In this document: positions 41,481-52,479 of the stretch, in pieces | Position numbering within the stretch: position 1 is the stretch's first letter | Layout: each line of letters begins with the position of its first letter | NCBI GenBank assembly: GCA_032716605.1 | Contig: CM064502.1 | Span: 34,359,075-34,423,074, forward strand | From: Paralithodes platypus | Taxonomy: Eukaryota; Arthropoda; Malacostraca; Decapoda; Lithodidae | Reading direction: 5' to 3' | DNA: 64,000 nucleotides | Translations under genes and position numbers: made by a program | The notes under the pieces: generated by a model | What the model was told of the DNA's origin: nothing | The model's database searches: none | What the model saw: the letters and a program-made list of their open reading frames with translations, nothing else

Positions 41481-42884
41481 GAATTTTTGTTTTGTTTTTT
41501 TTGTTTTTTTACCCCTCGGCCATGCTTCATATCACTCCTCCACATCCCCTCCTCTCCCCCCCCCCCCCCTTCAATTATCACCTATTTTCCCTGTTATTCC
41601 CTTATTCTTTGGTATATGTTTGTGCTAACATTAGCGAGTCGCTTGCAGGGCGTGGTCATCTGTGTGTCTATGCGTGGCAAAAAGCGAGAGATAGAGATAG
41701 AGGCCTCAGTGTCTCTCCAGGATGTGATGCCGGCTGGCTCACACTTGATGAATGAAACTCGCTTTCAATTCGCGATTTTGACCATATAAATGATGTTCCC
41801 ACTTTTATTGTTGTAACATGTTACTATCTTCATATTAAACGTAAAATAGGCGCATATGGATAAGTATTAAATATATTTATGGTACATTAACGATTTTACT
41901 GAGGAAAGAATGAAAATACCTACGCACAGCGGTATGGTGTATACTACAGGGTCTGCGCAGCAGCCACTGTACCACTTCTGGATTTGGCTGGGGATGTCTT
42001 ACCAATTCCGTCGTTCCTTCCGGCTGCGCATCTCTGGTCTATAAGGGCAGTTGTGCGCAGAGGAGGGTGTGTGTCGACGGCGGTAGCTCTTCTCAGAATC
42101 CGCGCCACAGCGGTGGTGAGTCTCAGGGCAAGATGGGCACGTGGTGGTTTTGGATTTATGGAAGGTTTTCTCCCCTGTGTGTTGTGGTTAGAATTCCTTG
42201 GTTTTACTGGTGATATTGGAGGTTAGCCTTATCGGTAAGTCTTTTCCTGGTGTCGGGGGACGTGGCGAGGTGATGGTGGCAACCCGAGCCTGACGGGGTG
42301 AGGAGGCTCTTGTGTCCTCTTGTCTCGGCGGCATGGTGACAGGATTTGTTTTTATACTGGTGCTTATATCTCCTCCTTTGTTTTCCTCCCCAGCCTCACT
42401 TCCTGCTCCGGGGTAATAGCCACAACCTCGTGGCTGGATGGCGGAGCACCAGACGGTCCCCTGGCAGGTAAATGTGTGGTGCCCCTTCAGATACGCCCAA
42501 CAAGCTTGGGAGCGGGAGTTTGCAGGTCAAGAGGTGTTACCGTAGATAATGAGGTAAAAGGTGCAGTGAGAGTATTCCAGGAGGGATTCTAGCTCGACGT
42601 GAAATCTAACGGTGGACAGATCGCCGATCTCTTCTCCCCAACGTAGCTTCTTAATGAAGGGAAGTCCTGGAGTTGGAGGCAGGTAATGGAGCCTTGATGG
42701 GAGACGTCATGTTGCGAAAGTATTATGGGGCGTTTCGAAGAGGTGTTGTATTGGTGGTGGTTGATATGGAAGTGATGTTTGTGTCTTTGACAGGTCCTGT
42801 TTTATGGATGGGTGAGGACGCAAAGGTAGCGCTTGACCTCACTCGTGAGTTGATCTGACAGGTGGCGATGGTATGGAAATGAAA
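41481..42884. other. No supported gene; probable retroelement interior
   Basis: Short open frames exist on the plus strand but show no recognisable domain. Because gag-like sequence starts at 42885 on the minus strand, this region may be its eroded pol part; no protease or RT motif was found. Confidence 0.35.
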
Positions 42885-43487
42885 CGTTAGTTGCACTCGC
42901 TATTCAGAGCGCTGGGGCTCGTAGCATCGAATCAGGGCTTTCGGGTACCCTTTCTTTGGGTTCTCCTCTTCCCCTTTTTGTTTTTCCTCTTTTACTTCTC
43001 TAGCCTCCAAAATCTTTTTAATGACCTCCATCAATTCCTTGGTAGTGTTAACCTCATGAATGATGCAGTGTTTCTTAACTTCTACCGGGCAGGCTTGGAT
43101 CATGATTTCCCTAATCTCAGTTTCCTGGCTCCCTTGGTTCATATGGGGATACGCTATTTTCACATTCTTAGTGATTTCCCTCCTCAGGGCTCTCACATTT
43201 TGGCCATCAAGTTTCAAACTCTTCAGTTTGTCTCTGGCTTTTCTGGTGGAAGTCTCTCGGCCAACTTATTCGATTAAGGCGCTCCTGACTTCGGCCCACG
43301 AGACTAATCCTTCCAGACGTACTCTCACATCATTCAGGGCCTTACCTAAGTGTGCCTTTCCATAGGCGATTTTCTTCCCATTTTCCCCTATGTCAAGTAG
43401 TGTGAACTGACATTCTAACTGCTCAATCCAAAGCTCGATTTCTTCCTTCCCCTCTTCCCATAATCTGAATGGTAACATGCCCGTCAT
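42885..43487 (-). pseudogene. Gypsy-like Gag with an in-frame stop
   Basis: ATG at 43487 starts MTGMLPFRLWEEGKEEIE and DIGENGKKIAYGKAHLGKAL. A TAA at 43266-43268 interrupts the frame, which then continues unchanged as TSTRKARDKLKSLKLDG, VRALRREITKNVKIAYPHMN and PVEVKKHCIIHEVNTTKELM to about 42900. The end has IRCYEPQRSE, a decayed CCHC knuckle (CYECQRSGH in related proteins). The in-frame stop could be a mutation or, less likely, a recoded gag stop. Confidence 0.65.
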
Positions 43488-43530
43488 CCTATCTGTTCTG
43501 TTAGATAATTATACTCAATCCAAATGATTT

Positions 43531-43554
43531 GTCGAATCCCACCGCTTGCCACCA
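43531..43554 (-). other. Primer-binding site of the minus-strand gypsy element
   Basis: On the plus strand GTCGAATCCCACCGCTTGCCACCA reads as a tRNA 3' end: T-loop side (TCGAATCCCACC), acceptor strand and CCA. It lies 3 bases from the LTR end (TGTAG at 43558) and about 45 bases upstream of Gag. It resembles a tRNA-Leu end; the species is not certain. Confidence 0.75.
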
Positions 43555-44149
43555 AAATGTAGTATTTAATTCTAAATCAGTTATGCTACTACTACGGGGG
43601 ATAATTCGACAGTCATTTAGAAGTTCGTATATTTTATTTAACAGACTTCCTAACTACTCTAATAATAGGTTCTTGGCTTGGGCCGAGATGAGTTCAAGAC
43701 GCAGATTGAATATTACGTCGATTCATGCTAGGTTGCACTTTGGACCCCTAAAGTTCCCGTTACTCCCTAACTGAATCCCCGCTATTCAGGTATTGACTCA
43801 AGTCGGCTTCGATCCTACGACCCGTTATTAGTGATTAATCCTAAATAAATAAATCAAAACCCTGCTGTGTCTTTTATTGAGACCAGGGCCTAATAAACCA
43901 TTTGCTCTTTACCTAACTAAAACAAAAGTGTTATTCTGTCCTCTACACTTTAGGTTTTCCCACGTTTCCTGAGCCTTCTGTATCCTTTCTCCATACCAAG
44001 GCTATAACATATATAATCTATTTTCTCAATACATAGAATCTATTTACTCCTTTGAAACAACCGTCGTTACTACTCAAGTACCTCCACAATAACATAACAT
44101 TGTACAAATTACCGAATGAGATTACAAGGTCTCTCTCACATATAATATG

Positions 44150-44335
44150 GGTTCCGCCACCCAGTTACTTCACAATCTAGGTTTACAATCTTTATCTCAA
44201 TAACACTACTGGGTTCCGCCACCCAATTACTTCACAATATAGGTTGACATTATTTTATCTCCATGACACTATTGGGTTCCGTCACCCAGTTACTTCACAA
44301 TATGGGTTTACAATCTTGATCTCAATTACCCCTTC
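44150..44335. repeat. Tandem repeat, three ~65-base units
   Basis: Each unit has GGGTTCCGCCACCCAGTTAC (or one change), CTTCACAAT, and a variable A+T-rich part with ATCTCAAT. Confidence 0.8.
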
Positions 44336-44569
44336 TGAATTTACCCTCAAGTAACCCTGCTACCAACACGCTAGGTTACCTTTCGCCTTAATCAATTATC
44401 GTACTAACAAAAGATGAACCGTGCCTCAGACGCATACACGGAATAACTCTCTTAGACTTAATAAAAACGCAACTCACATTGGACTAGTGTCCTTCTTCAC
44501 AGTTTCCTTTTTACACAACTTAATAAATGATTCATACGGACTAGTGTCCTTCCCTAGCTATAGCTAATC

Positions 44570-44787
44570 TATTGGGCAACTAAACAACTGTTTCCCTCTT
44601 TACCTTATTGGTTGCCTCATTTATTAACACAAGTATTCTTTCCATCCCCTCTTTACTTTTACTCTTTTAATCTTTAATCTATTTGGCAACTAAACAACTG
44701 TTTCCCTCTTTAACTTACTGGTTGCCTCATTTATTAACACAAGTATTCTTTCCCTCCCCTCTTTACTTTTACTCTTTTAATCTTTAT
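44570..44787. repeat. Tandem duplication, two ~109-base units
   Basis: GGCAACTAAACAACTGTTTC, GGTTGCCTCATTTATTAACA and CCCCTCTTTACTTTTACTCT occur in both units with four or five substitutions. Confidence 0.85.
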
Positions 44788-45286
44788 TCTCTCCTATCAG
44801 ATCCTATAATAACTCTTCGGCGGGTGCTGTTGCTAACAAAAATAACTAATTATTAACACATCATCATCTTTATATATTCAGGAAAGTCTAAATTATTTTT
44901 CCTTTAGTCTTGTCCTAGAAGGACACATTAATTTTTATAAGTGATGGCCACCGGGTCAGTTCTGCAGTCTCTCTCTTTCTTTATCTCAACTGGAAATCTT
45001 TGCTCTCCCACTACTATCCGTCGTCCTCTTGAATCGCTTGGCTGTAGTGGTATGCAAGCCTGTGATGCGACGACAGGCGGCCAGATACTGAGGGTGTATC
45101 TGCCTTAGTAGGGAAGAGCTGCTGATAGGCCTGGGGTGGGCCTGCTGGAACAAAAGGCGAGGGCTGGGAGGCTGGAGCCGAATTCCCGTGAGTGCCCAAG
45201 TGCGAGGGAGCAAGTAGGTTGCGAGATCTGGACCCGGTGCCGTCTGGCCGGCGAATGGCTTTTCAACGCGCCCCCCCTCCCCCTCC

Positions 45287-45294
45287 CTTTATAG
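45287..45294 (-). promoter_or_regulatory. TATA box (CTATAAAG) in LTR
   Basis: CTATAAAGGGAGG on the minus strand, about 1.8 kb upstream of Gag and preceded by GC-rich sequence. Confidence 0.4.
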
Positions 45295-45300
45295 TCCTGG

Positions 45301-45678
45301 CCCCAACGCTCTCGCGCTGGCTAGATTGGCTGAGGGACCCGCATGGCATCCTGCTCGCACTGACTGCTTGATTCCTTCATCTTCTCTCCTCTTCATAGTA
45401 AGTTCCAGGAAGTTGATTATAAACCTCTTTTGGTGGCTTACGGGAGTACAGGGCTGGCACCGAGGTATTACTTAGGGGATAATCAGAAGGAGCTCTTCGG
45501 GCAGAGAAAGAGAGTGACTTTTGAGGTAGAATAGGAAGTCCAGCTTCGCGCTCCGATAATGGAGGCCGCTGATTGGCTGGTGGGAGGGGCGTGGCATGTT
45601 GCAGCCGTGAGCTGTCAGCATCAATTGGCCGTGCAAGCCAGTAAAAGCGGTGATTTGCGGAGGGCGTTTCTACTTTAA
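45301..45678. other. No gene seen
   Basis: Moderately GC-rich, without recognised features. It may be the distal part of the LTR. Confidence 0.4.
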
Positions 45679-46190
45679 TAATAATAATAAAAATAATACT
45701 AGTAATAATAAAGATGATGATGATAATAATAATTATGATAACAAATTATAATAATGAAGCCCTACTTTCGCAAAAGAATAACAACTACACCAATAGTATT
45801 ATTATATTTATTATTTTTATAATTTTTATTATTACTATTATTAGTATTATTATTAATAATATTATATTTATTATTTTTATTTGCTTTAATAATAATAATG
45901 ATAATAATAATATAGCCCTATATTTCTCAAAAGCACCTGTTCTTCCACTGCAATTCACTAGCGCTCACATCATGCTACAAATTTCCACTAACAAGAACAG
46001 ATACACCGTTCATACATAAACTTGAATAAAACAGCTTTGTAAAGATATATACAGGTACATTTATTTATTTACATATGTATTTATTTGTTTGTTTGTTTAT
46101 ATATTTTTTTATTTTTTTGTTTATATATTTTTTTTTATTTATTTTTTTGTTTTATTTATTTATTTTTTTTTATTTTTTTTTTGGGGGGGG
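45679..46190. repeat. A+T-rich simple repeats
   Basis: (AAT)n/(ATT)n tracts at 45679-45915 and T-rich (TTTA)n-like sequence at 46055-46180 ending in a G13 run. The 101-codon open frame here is a product of the repeats. Confidence 0.8.
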
Positions 46191-46252
46191 GGGGGCTGAT
46201 TTTTGTGATTATTTTACTCTGATGTGACGGGCTTGAACGAAGGTAGATTACA

Positions 46253-46470
46253 TTAAAGCCGGTATCACACGAGCGCTTTTTCACTCTACATTTATCCTCA
46301 ACACTGATCTGGCAGCTTATGAGGTCAACATTTAGCACATTTCGATCACCTAAGTCCTTCTATCAACAGTCTAGTTTCCAATACCAGGGCAAAATATTCC
46401 AGAAATGTTGCCAGAAATTTTTTGATCATCGAATGTTGACTATAAAAGAGTTCGTGTGATACCGGCTTAA
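46253..46470. repeat. MITE family E, complete with TTAA flanks
   Basis: TTAAAGCCGGTATCACACGA and TCGTGTGATACCGGCTTAA are inverted termini bounded by TTAA. Related to 9616-9832. Confidence 0.8.
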
Positions 46471-46702
46471 GGGGGGTATTTTGGACACCCTTCTCCCTCA
46501 TGCTTAGCCCGATTAGTTTTGAGATTTTAGGACATTCATTCATTCCTGTATTCATCTGGTGGCGTTTTGTGATACTTTTTATTTGATTTGGAAGACTTGA
46601 AAGAAGGTACTGTATATTACCTAGAGCGATAGAATTCCAAAAAAGCGACCATAGTTTCCGTAACAATGTTGACGAAAAAGCGCTTGTGTGAATCCGACTT
46701 AA
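46467..46702. repeat. Mixed MITE B / E fragments
   Basis: Starts at the shared TTAA with ACACCCTTCTCCCTCATGCT (family B end), and ends AAAAAGCGCTTGTGTGAATC then CGACTTAA (family E type end). Confidence 0.5.
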
Positions 46703-46734
46703 TCAAGAAAGAGAGAAGAGGAAAAGGGGACGAG

Positions 46735-47060
46735 GAAGAGAAGAAGAAGAAGAAGAAGAAGAAGAAGAAGGGAACAGGAGGAAGAGGACACAGCCAAGAG
46801 GAAGAGGTGTAGTAGGAGAAGAAGAAAAAGAAGAAGAAGAAGAAGAAGAAGAAGAAGGGAGGAGGAGGAGGACACAGGCAAGAGGAAGAGGTGTAGTAGG
46901 AGAAGAAGAAAAAGAAGAAGGGAGGAGGAGGAGGAGGACAAAGGCACGAGCAAGAAGAAGAGGAGAGGAGGAGGAAGTGCGAGTGATGGAAGAGGGACAG
47001 GTAGAACAAACAGTAGGAGAGGAGAGAGAGAGAGAGGGGAGAACAGCGATTCGTTGGAGG
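46735..47060. repeat. (GAA)n/(GGA)n purine-strand microsatellite
   Basis: About 325 bases almost purely A/G on the plus strand, in two similar halves each containing CACAGCCAAGAGGAAGAGG or CACAGGCAAGAGGAAGAGG and GTGTAGTAGGAGAAGAAG. Long minus-strand open frames rich in Ser, Leu and Phe are by-products. Confidence 0.9.
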
Positions 47061-47299
47061 TAGAACGACATTACAAAGGAGTACAAAGTACAAAGGAGTA
47101 CAAAGGAAATCAAGCAACAACAGGTCTAGTGACCCTTCTAGGTTGCTTGTCCTCCAAAACACTGAGGATCAAGTGACCAAACAGTGGTTTAGAGTGGGTA
47201 AGGGAACATTGGAAAGGGAACTACTGCCCTGCCACTAACGTGGCAGGAGTAGGAAGTTAGTAGGGGACATATGGGTTAGTAACTGAGGGGAGGATAAAG

Positions 47300-50243
47300 T
47301 TATTCATTTACAAACGCAGTCAGTCGCGGGTTTGATGCGAGATATTTGTCTAGGCGGAATTTAAATGAATCAACGGTGCTGCAGTCTATAACGTCTCGGG
47401 GAAGCCCATTCCACAAGTTGACAACTCGATTGAAGAAGAAATTCTTAGATTCGTGCGAGTTAAAAGATTTACCAATAATTTTGCAACCGTTTCCCCGTGT
47501 GTAATTAGATTGGTCGATAGTGAAGTACTTACTACAGTTCATATTGTCGATTTTTTTGATGATTTTGAACACTTGAATTAAGTCGCCTCTTAATCTGCGC
47601 TGGGTTAAAGGAAATAGATTTAATTCTCTAAGACGCTCTTCGTATGGTTTGTTCTTTAGGCTAGGTATCATTTTGGTAACTCTACGTTGAACTCGTTCTA
47701 GCTTGTTTATATCTTTTTGGTAATAAGGGCACCAGGATTGAACGCAGTATTCCAGAAGAGGGCGGACTAAGGAATTGTAAAGGGTTAGGATAACTTCTTT
47801 GGATTTATGCTCAAATGACCTGCCTATAAAGCCATTATTTTGTTTGCCTTCTTAACAACTTCTGAACATTGTTGACTCGGTTTTAGGTTACTCGATATTG
47901 TTACTCCCAGATCAGTTTCTCTGTTTACATTCTTAAGCTGAGTGCCATTCATCGAATAGTTTGCTTTCTCATTTAGGTATCCGACATGTAGTACTTTACA
48001 TTTATCCGCATTGAAACTCATTTGCCAAATTTGGGCCCAACATGACAATTTATCTAGATTGTGTTGCATATCGTCAACTTGTTCTTTTGAGAGTACGCTA
48101 TTTGCAATTTTTGTATCGTCAGCAAATTTTGAGATTGTGCAGGTGAGACCCTCATCTATGTCGTTGATGTAAATTAGAAAGAGAATTGGTCCTAGTACCG
48201 ATCCCTGGGGTACCCCGCTACTTACATTGGTCCATTTAGATGCCTTACCGTTTATGACTACCCTTTGCTTTCTGTTGCTGAGCCAATTTTCTATCCATTT
48301 CAACACACCGTCTTGTATTCCATGCGCTTTTAGTTTTAGCAGTAAACGTTTGTGGGGAACTTTGTCAAAGGCCTTTTGAAAATCAAGGTATATAATATCT
48401 ACAGCTTTACTCTCATCGTAGAGGTTGAGGATATCGTGGAAGAAGTCTAAGAGGTTTGTTAAACAGGAACGTTTTTTACGAAAGCCGTGTTGAGTATCTT
48501 TAAGTATGTTATTTTCCTCCAAGTGATTTACGGTCTCGTATGACCGTTTCTAGCATTTTACATACAACTGAGGTTAAGCTAATTGGACGATAGTTACTGG
48601 GTAGGGATTTGCTGCCTTTTTGAATATCGGTGTTACGTTGGCTAGCTTCCACTGATCAGGCATAGTTCCAGACTGCAAGGATTTATTGAATAGTAATGTC
48701 AGTGGTTTGGAGAGCTCATTCTTAGCTTCCTTTAGAACTCTAGGCGAGATTGTATCAGGTCCTGGCGTTTTATTTACCTTGAGTTTATCTAAACAATTCA
48801 ATACTTCTCTCTCTGTAACGGTGATATTGCTTAGAACATCTGAATTATCAATCTGAATCGGCGATGGTGTAGGGATATCACTGAGGTCTTCTGTTGTAAA
48901 AACTGATGCAAAGAAGGTATTGAGGGCATTACTCATTTGTACTTCGTCTTTGGTGTATTCTCCTTTTTCATCGACTAACGGTCCAACAGTTGAAGTAACT
49001 ACTTTTTCTTTCTGATATAACTATAGAATTATTTCGGGTTTGTTTTACTTTGATTCGCAATATGTAACTCTAAGGTCTTTTTACTTTGCTTAATTAACTT
49101 TTTGGCTTTGCGTCGTAGCTCTACAAATTTCACCCGTTCTTCGTCATTTTGTGAGGATTTTAATCTATCATTAGCACATTTTTTAGCAAGCAGGCAGTTT
49201 GAAATATCTTTATTCCACCATTTGGGCTTATTATTATGGCCTGGACGCCGTATTTTCGATGGTATGCAGTCTTGCACTGCTTTTAGGTAAGTGATTTCGA
49301 ATAACTTCCAGGATGTATTTATGTCGTTATTGTTAATTAAAAAGCTCCAGTCAGTTTCTTTAAACATAGCTCTAAGTTTATGGAAGTTTGCTTTCTTGAA
49401 ATTAGGGACTTTTTCGATGCTACTATTTGGTTCGTTACTAGTAAACTTTAAAGTGAAAGTTATCGTACGATGGTCGCTGTTACTGAATTCATCACCAACA
49501 TTCAAATTCTCTATCAATTCTTCTTTTGTTGCAAGTACAATGTCAAGAACGTTATTACCACGGGTCGGCATTCGAACAAATTGATAAAGCGAACTCTCTT
49601 GCAAGTTCGTATACAAGTCATGTCCGGAGTGTGAAGTAAGAGTATCGCCCCACTTGGTCACAGGTAAATTAAAGTCGCCAAAAATTACGGTATCTTGTGA
49701 GTTACTTACATCTGCAATTTGTTCGTAAATTTCTCGGTCAGTTTGCACTGATTGAGCTGGAGGTCTGTATATTAACGCAAGTATTATTTTTGTACCTTTA
49801 TTATTCTTTATTAGCACAAAAGATGTGTCGACGTTCACAAATTGAGGTTTTGACACGAGGGTCGGGTTAAGACTTTCTTTGATATAAAATAAAACGCCAC
49901 CTCCATTTTTATTTATTCGGCTGTTCTCAAACATTACATAACCGGGAAGTGAATACTCTGCTAAAAAGTCTCTATCTTGCGTATTGAGCCAAGATTCTGT
50001 TATGCCAATCACATCATAATTTTCTGTAAACACTAGTTCCTCTAAATCTGAAAATTTATTGCGTATGCTACGAGCGTTTGCATAGAAAACCTTTAAAGTT
50101 GCGGTTTTAGAACTCGCAGATCGTTCTTTCATCGAATTTTTGGTTCTGGTCGGATCTACATTTACATTCATGGCTGTCCTCGGTCCTCGGTCGTTATCCC
50201 TGACGGTTTTGAATTTGGGTCGTGTTGGTGGAGCTTTATCCAA
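47300..50243 (-). pseudogene. LINE ORF2: endonuclease and reverse transcriptase
   Basis: The endonuclease piece is open for 404 codons and has VFYANARSIRNKFSDLEEL, YDVIGITESWLN (catalytic Glu), VIFGDFNLPVTKWGD and EFSNSDHRTITF. After a frame change at about 49025 the linker leads to RT: VNKTPGPDTISPRVLKEAKN, a change near 48575, DIIYLDFQKAFDKVPHKRLL, SSGVPQGSVLGPILFLIYIN, SKFADDTKIAN (catalytic FADD) and NRETDLGVTISSNLKPSQQC, a further change near 47825, and RLRELNLFPLTQRRLRGDL with FFFNRVVNLWNGLPRDV at the end. Three frame changes make it inactive, though catalytic residues are kept. The product would nick target DNA and reverse-transcribe the element's RNA. Confidence 0.85.
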
Positions 50244-50269
50244 ATTCGCGGTTCTTGACGTATTAGTAT

Positions 50270-50636
50270 TTAATTCCTTTGTAGATTGCCGTCCTCGCTG
50301 TCTTCGGTCCTCCTTCCTGGTTGTCCTGTGCTGAGTCGATTTCTTCTCCGAAAATCCTTCACCGCATCGTTGAGAAGACGCCCAAAACGCGCTGCTCCCA
50401 CCTGGTTCAGATGAACTCCATCATCCGAAAACAAATAGTCATCGTAGTAGAAATTGTCCCAGGTGTCGACGAATCCCACGTTCTCCTTCCTGCAGAGGTT
50501 TGCTAGACAACGATTTGTGCTGGTGGCTATGTTGTAAAATCGGCTCTCTACACCGAGCCGGGGGACGATTCCTGAGACGATGATCCTTGATGACTTCTCC
50601 TTAAACGACTTGATCAGCTGCTGGTACTGCTGGTAC
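50270..50636 (-). pseudogene. LINE ORF1 C-terminal SGNH esterase
   Basis: Reads RIIVSGIVPRLGVESRFYNI, RCLANLCRKENVGFVDTWDN and DYLFSDDGVHLNQVGAARFG. The DGVHLN box supplies the Asp/His of the SGNH/GDSL catalytic triad, as in esterase-containing CR1/L2-type ORF1 proteins. The N-terminal Ser block is missing by 5' truncation. Only about 25 bases separate it from the endonuclease ORF in a different frame. Confidence 0.75.
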
Positions 50637-50649
50637 TTAATTACGTATG

Positions 50650-50687
50650 ATGTAGAAGGGAGGGAAAGTAAGAAGCAAGAGAGAGAG

Positions 50688-50729
<42 letters not shown>

Positions 50730-51097
50730 TTTGAGTGAGTGTGTGTGTGTTAATGAGTGAAGAGTGATAATCAATGAGTGCGAGAGAATGAGTGAAACAA
50801 AAAGGAGAGAGAGAGAGTGTGTTAATGAGTGCGAGAGAATGAGTGAAAAGAGAGAGAGAGAGAGCAAGAACGAGTGAGAGTCAGTGAATGTGAAAGAATG
50901 AATGACAGACATACAGACAGACAGTGAGTGACGGGTACAAACAGAAAAAACACAAACACAAATCAACAAGAACCAATGCCAGAAGAAAAGAAAATGCGAG
51001 AGAGAGAGAGAGTGTGTGTTTGTGTGTGAGAGAGTGAGTGAAGAGAGAGAGAGAAAAAGAATAAAGCTAGAAGATAACAAACTGCGAACAAAGCGAA

Positions 51098-51130
<33 letters not shown>
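50650..51130. repeat. (GA)n/(GT)n microsatellite region
   Basis: Alternating GAGAGA and GTGTGT tracts with repeated GAATGAGTGAAA words. No gene. Confidence 0.9.
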
Positions 51131-51621
51131 TGCCAGGAAAAGAGGAGGCGGAGATTACAGCAAAAATCCCCCTGATGAGCGAGTGAGAGAAACTAAGTAA
51201 TTTGAATAAGAATAATGCAACGAGAGGAGGAGAGGGGAGGATGTACTGAAGCTATTTATTTAACTTATATTTATTTTTATGTTTCAAGAAGAGCAAGGGG
51301 GAAGGATAAGCTACAGTATTTGTATTGATGAACTGAGAGAGAGAAAGAGTGTGTGTGTATGTGTGGGTCTGTGTTACTGTGTGTGTGTGTGTTAGTGTGT
51401 ATGTGCAGGTGTGTGTGTGTTAGTGGGTGTTTGTATGTGGATATGGGTGGGTTTACCTTAGTGTGTGTGTATGTTGGTGTGTGTGTGTGTGTGTAAATGT
51501 GCGTTCTGTTTACTTTTAACTTGTATGTGCATGAGTAAATATGAAATCGTAATAACCACTCTAAAATTGAAATAACATTTATGATTGTGATTCTTCTGAT
51601 TCCAAGAGAGAGTTGAAGTTA
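51131..51621. other. No gene seen; (GT)n microsatellite
   Basis: (GT)n-rich from about 51340 to 51503 with TTAGTGTGTATG-like interruptions. Confidence 0.7.
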
Positions 51622-51755
51622 CTATACCCTGTTCCAAATGAGTAGGCCAAAACGTTTGAACATTAACCTCTATAACTCACAAACGACTAGAGTAATCAAG
51701 CTAATATTTCTACCATTTGGGAAGGGTCACCCAGGGAATAGGTGTGGCAATGTAC
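51622..51755. repeat. MITE family H fragment
   Basis: CTATACCCTGTTCCAAATGA, TAACCTCTATAACTCACAAA and CAGGGAATAGGTGTGG match parts of 23988-24309; the right terminus is missing. Confidence 0.6.
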
Positions 51756-51960
51756 GGTGGCGCTAATCAGTCATGTCTCAGCTGTCGCTTTGTGCTGTAT
51801 TAATGTCTGTCAGATGTTGAATAGCGTTGGTAAGTGTAGGAACATGGTTGTATATCTCACTCAAAAAGAAGAAATCATGTGATATATAGCTGATACCAAT
51901 TATTGATCAAAACATAAATGGTGCCGAGACATCACTTATTAGGCCGAATGTACAGCCCAT
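51752..51960. repeat. Dispersed repeat, copy 2
   Basis: Matches 1776-2035 in the same orientation. See that entry. Confidence 0.7.
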
Positions 51961-52189
51961 TTGCTGCAGCCCTTGTTTATATTACGAACCTCAACACAGG
52001 TTAACGTACTATAGAAGGTTAACCCTGTCGGTAGGATGATGCCAATATAAGTTTGTGGCTACCCCAAACGAATTTATCCAAGTTAGGAAGTGCCTGTCCA
52101 AGGAAGAAGATTAATTGCGAAATAGTTTACCCAATTATTGCCAAAGTTAAGCTTATGGTTCGTTGTTTGTTCGATTCTATAATTTATTT

Positions 52190-52385
52190 ATTATTGTTTC
52201 TAGTTTCCCCCCTAGACCTCCATCAAACTTTAAAAAAAAAACAAGGACCCCCCTTCAAGATATATTTGTAGAGGGATCCTGGGGTTGTTGTTTTTAAGTT
52301 TCATGGAAGTCTAGAGAGGAAACTAGAACAATAAAAAGCTAAATACTTAATCAAATAAATACGCCCATCCCCCCTTAAAGTTCCC
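52190..52385. repeat. MITE family B, short rearranged copy
   Basis: TAGTTTCCCCCCTAGACCTC and its approximate complement AGTCTAGAGAGGAAACTAGA face each other about 110 bases apart. Ends CCCCCCTTAA. The CCGGCC core is absent. Confidence 0.55.
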
Positions 52386-52479
52386 CTGGGGCCCTACTGC
52401 TGAAGGGGGGGGGGAGTGCGGGGTACTGTGCCCTTGAAATGTTGTAGTTGTTGTTGTTGTTGTCACCGTTCCTTCCCTA

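Larger units (their letters stand above)
43558..45300 (-). repeat. Long LTR of the minus-strand gypsy element (inner part certain)
   Basis: The inner boundary is set by TGTAGTATTT next to the primer site. The outer boundary is not known because no second LTR is in the window. The region holds two tandem arrays (44150-44335 and 44570-44787) and a TATA box at 45287-45294 on the minus strand, compatible with LTR promoter function. Confidence 0.5.
47105..50636 (-). mobile_element. CR1/L2-like LINE with SGNH-esterase ORF1, 5'-truncated
   Basis: Ordered on the minus strand: esterase domain (50636-50270), endonuclease (50243-49029), RT (48936-47824), post-RT region (47671-47300) and about 190 bases of 3' UTR ending near repeated TTTGTACTCC units. 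Conserved throughout but broken by several frame changes. The 5' end abuts a GA/GT microsatellite. Confidence 0.85.

Noticed and set aside
41487..42858. Several plus-strand ORFs of 60-100 codons
   Set aside because: No recognisable domain or conserved motif; left as unexplained non-coding.
45714..46019. Asn/Ile-rich ORF
   Set aside because: AAT/ATT repeat translation.
46617..47162. Long Ser/Leu/Phe-rich minus-strand open frames
   Set aside because: They are produced by the GAA/GGA microsatellite; three overlapping frames are open at once.
50637..51080. Ser/Leu/His-rich minus-strand ORF of 147 codons
   Set aside because: Translation of GA/GT simple repeats.
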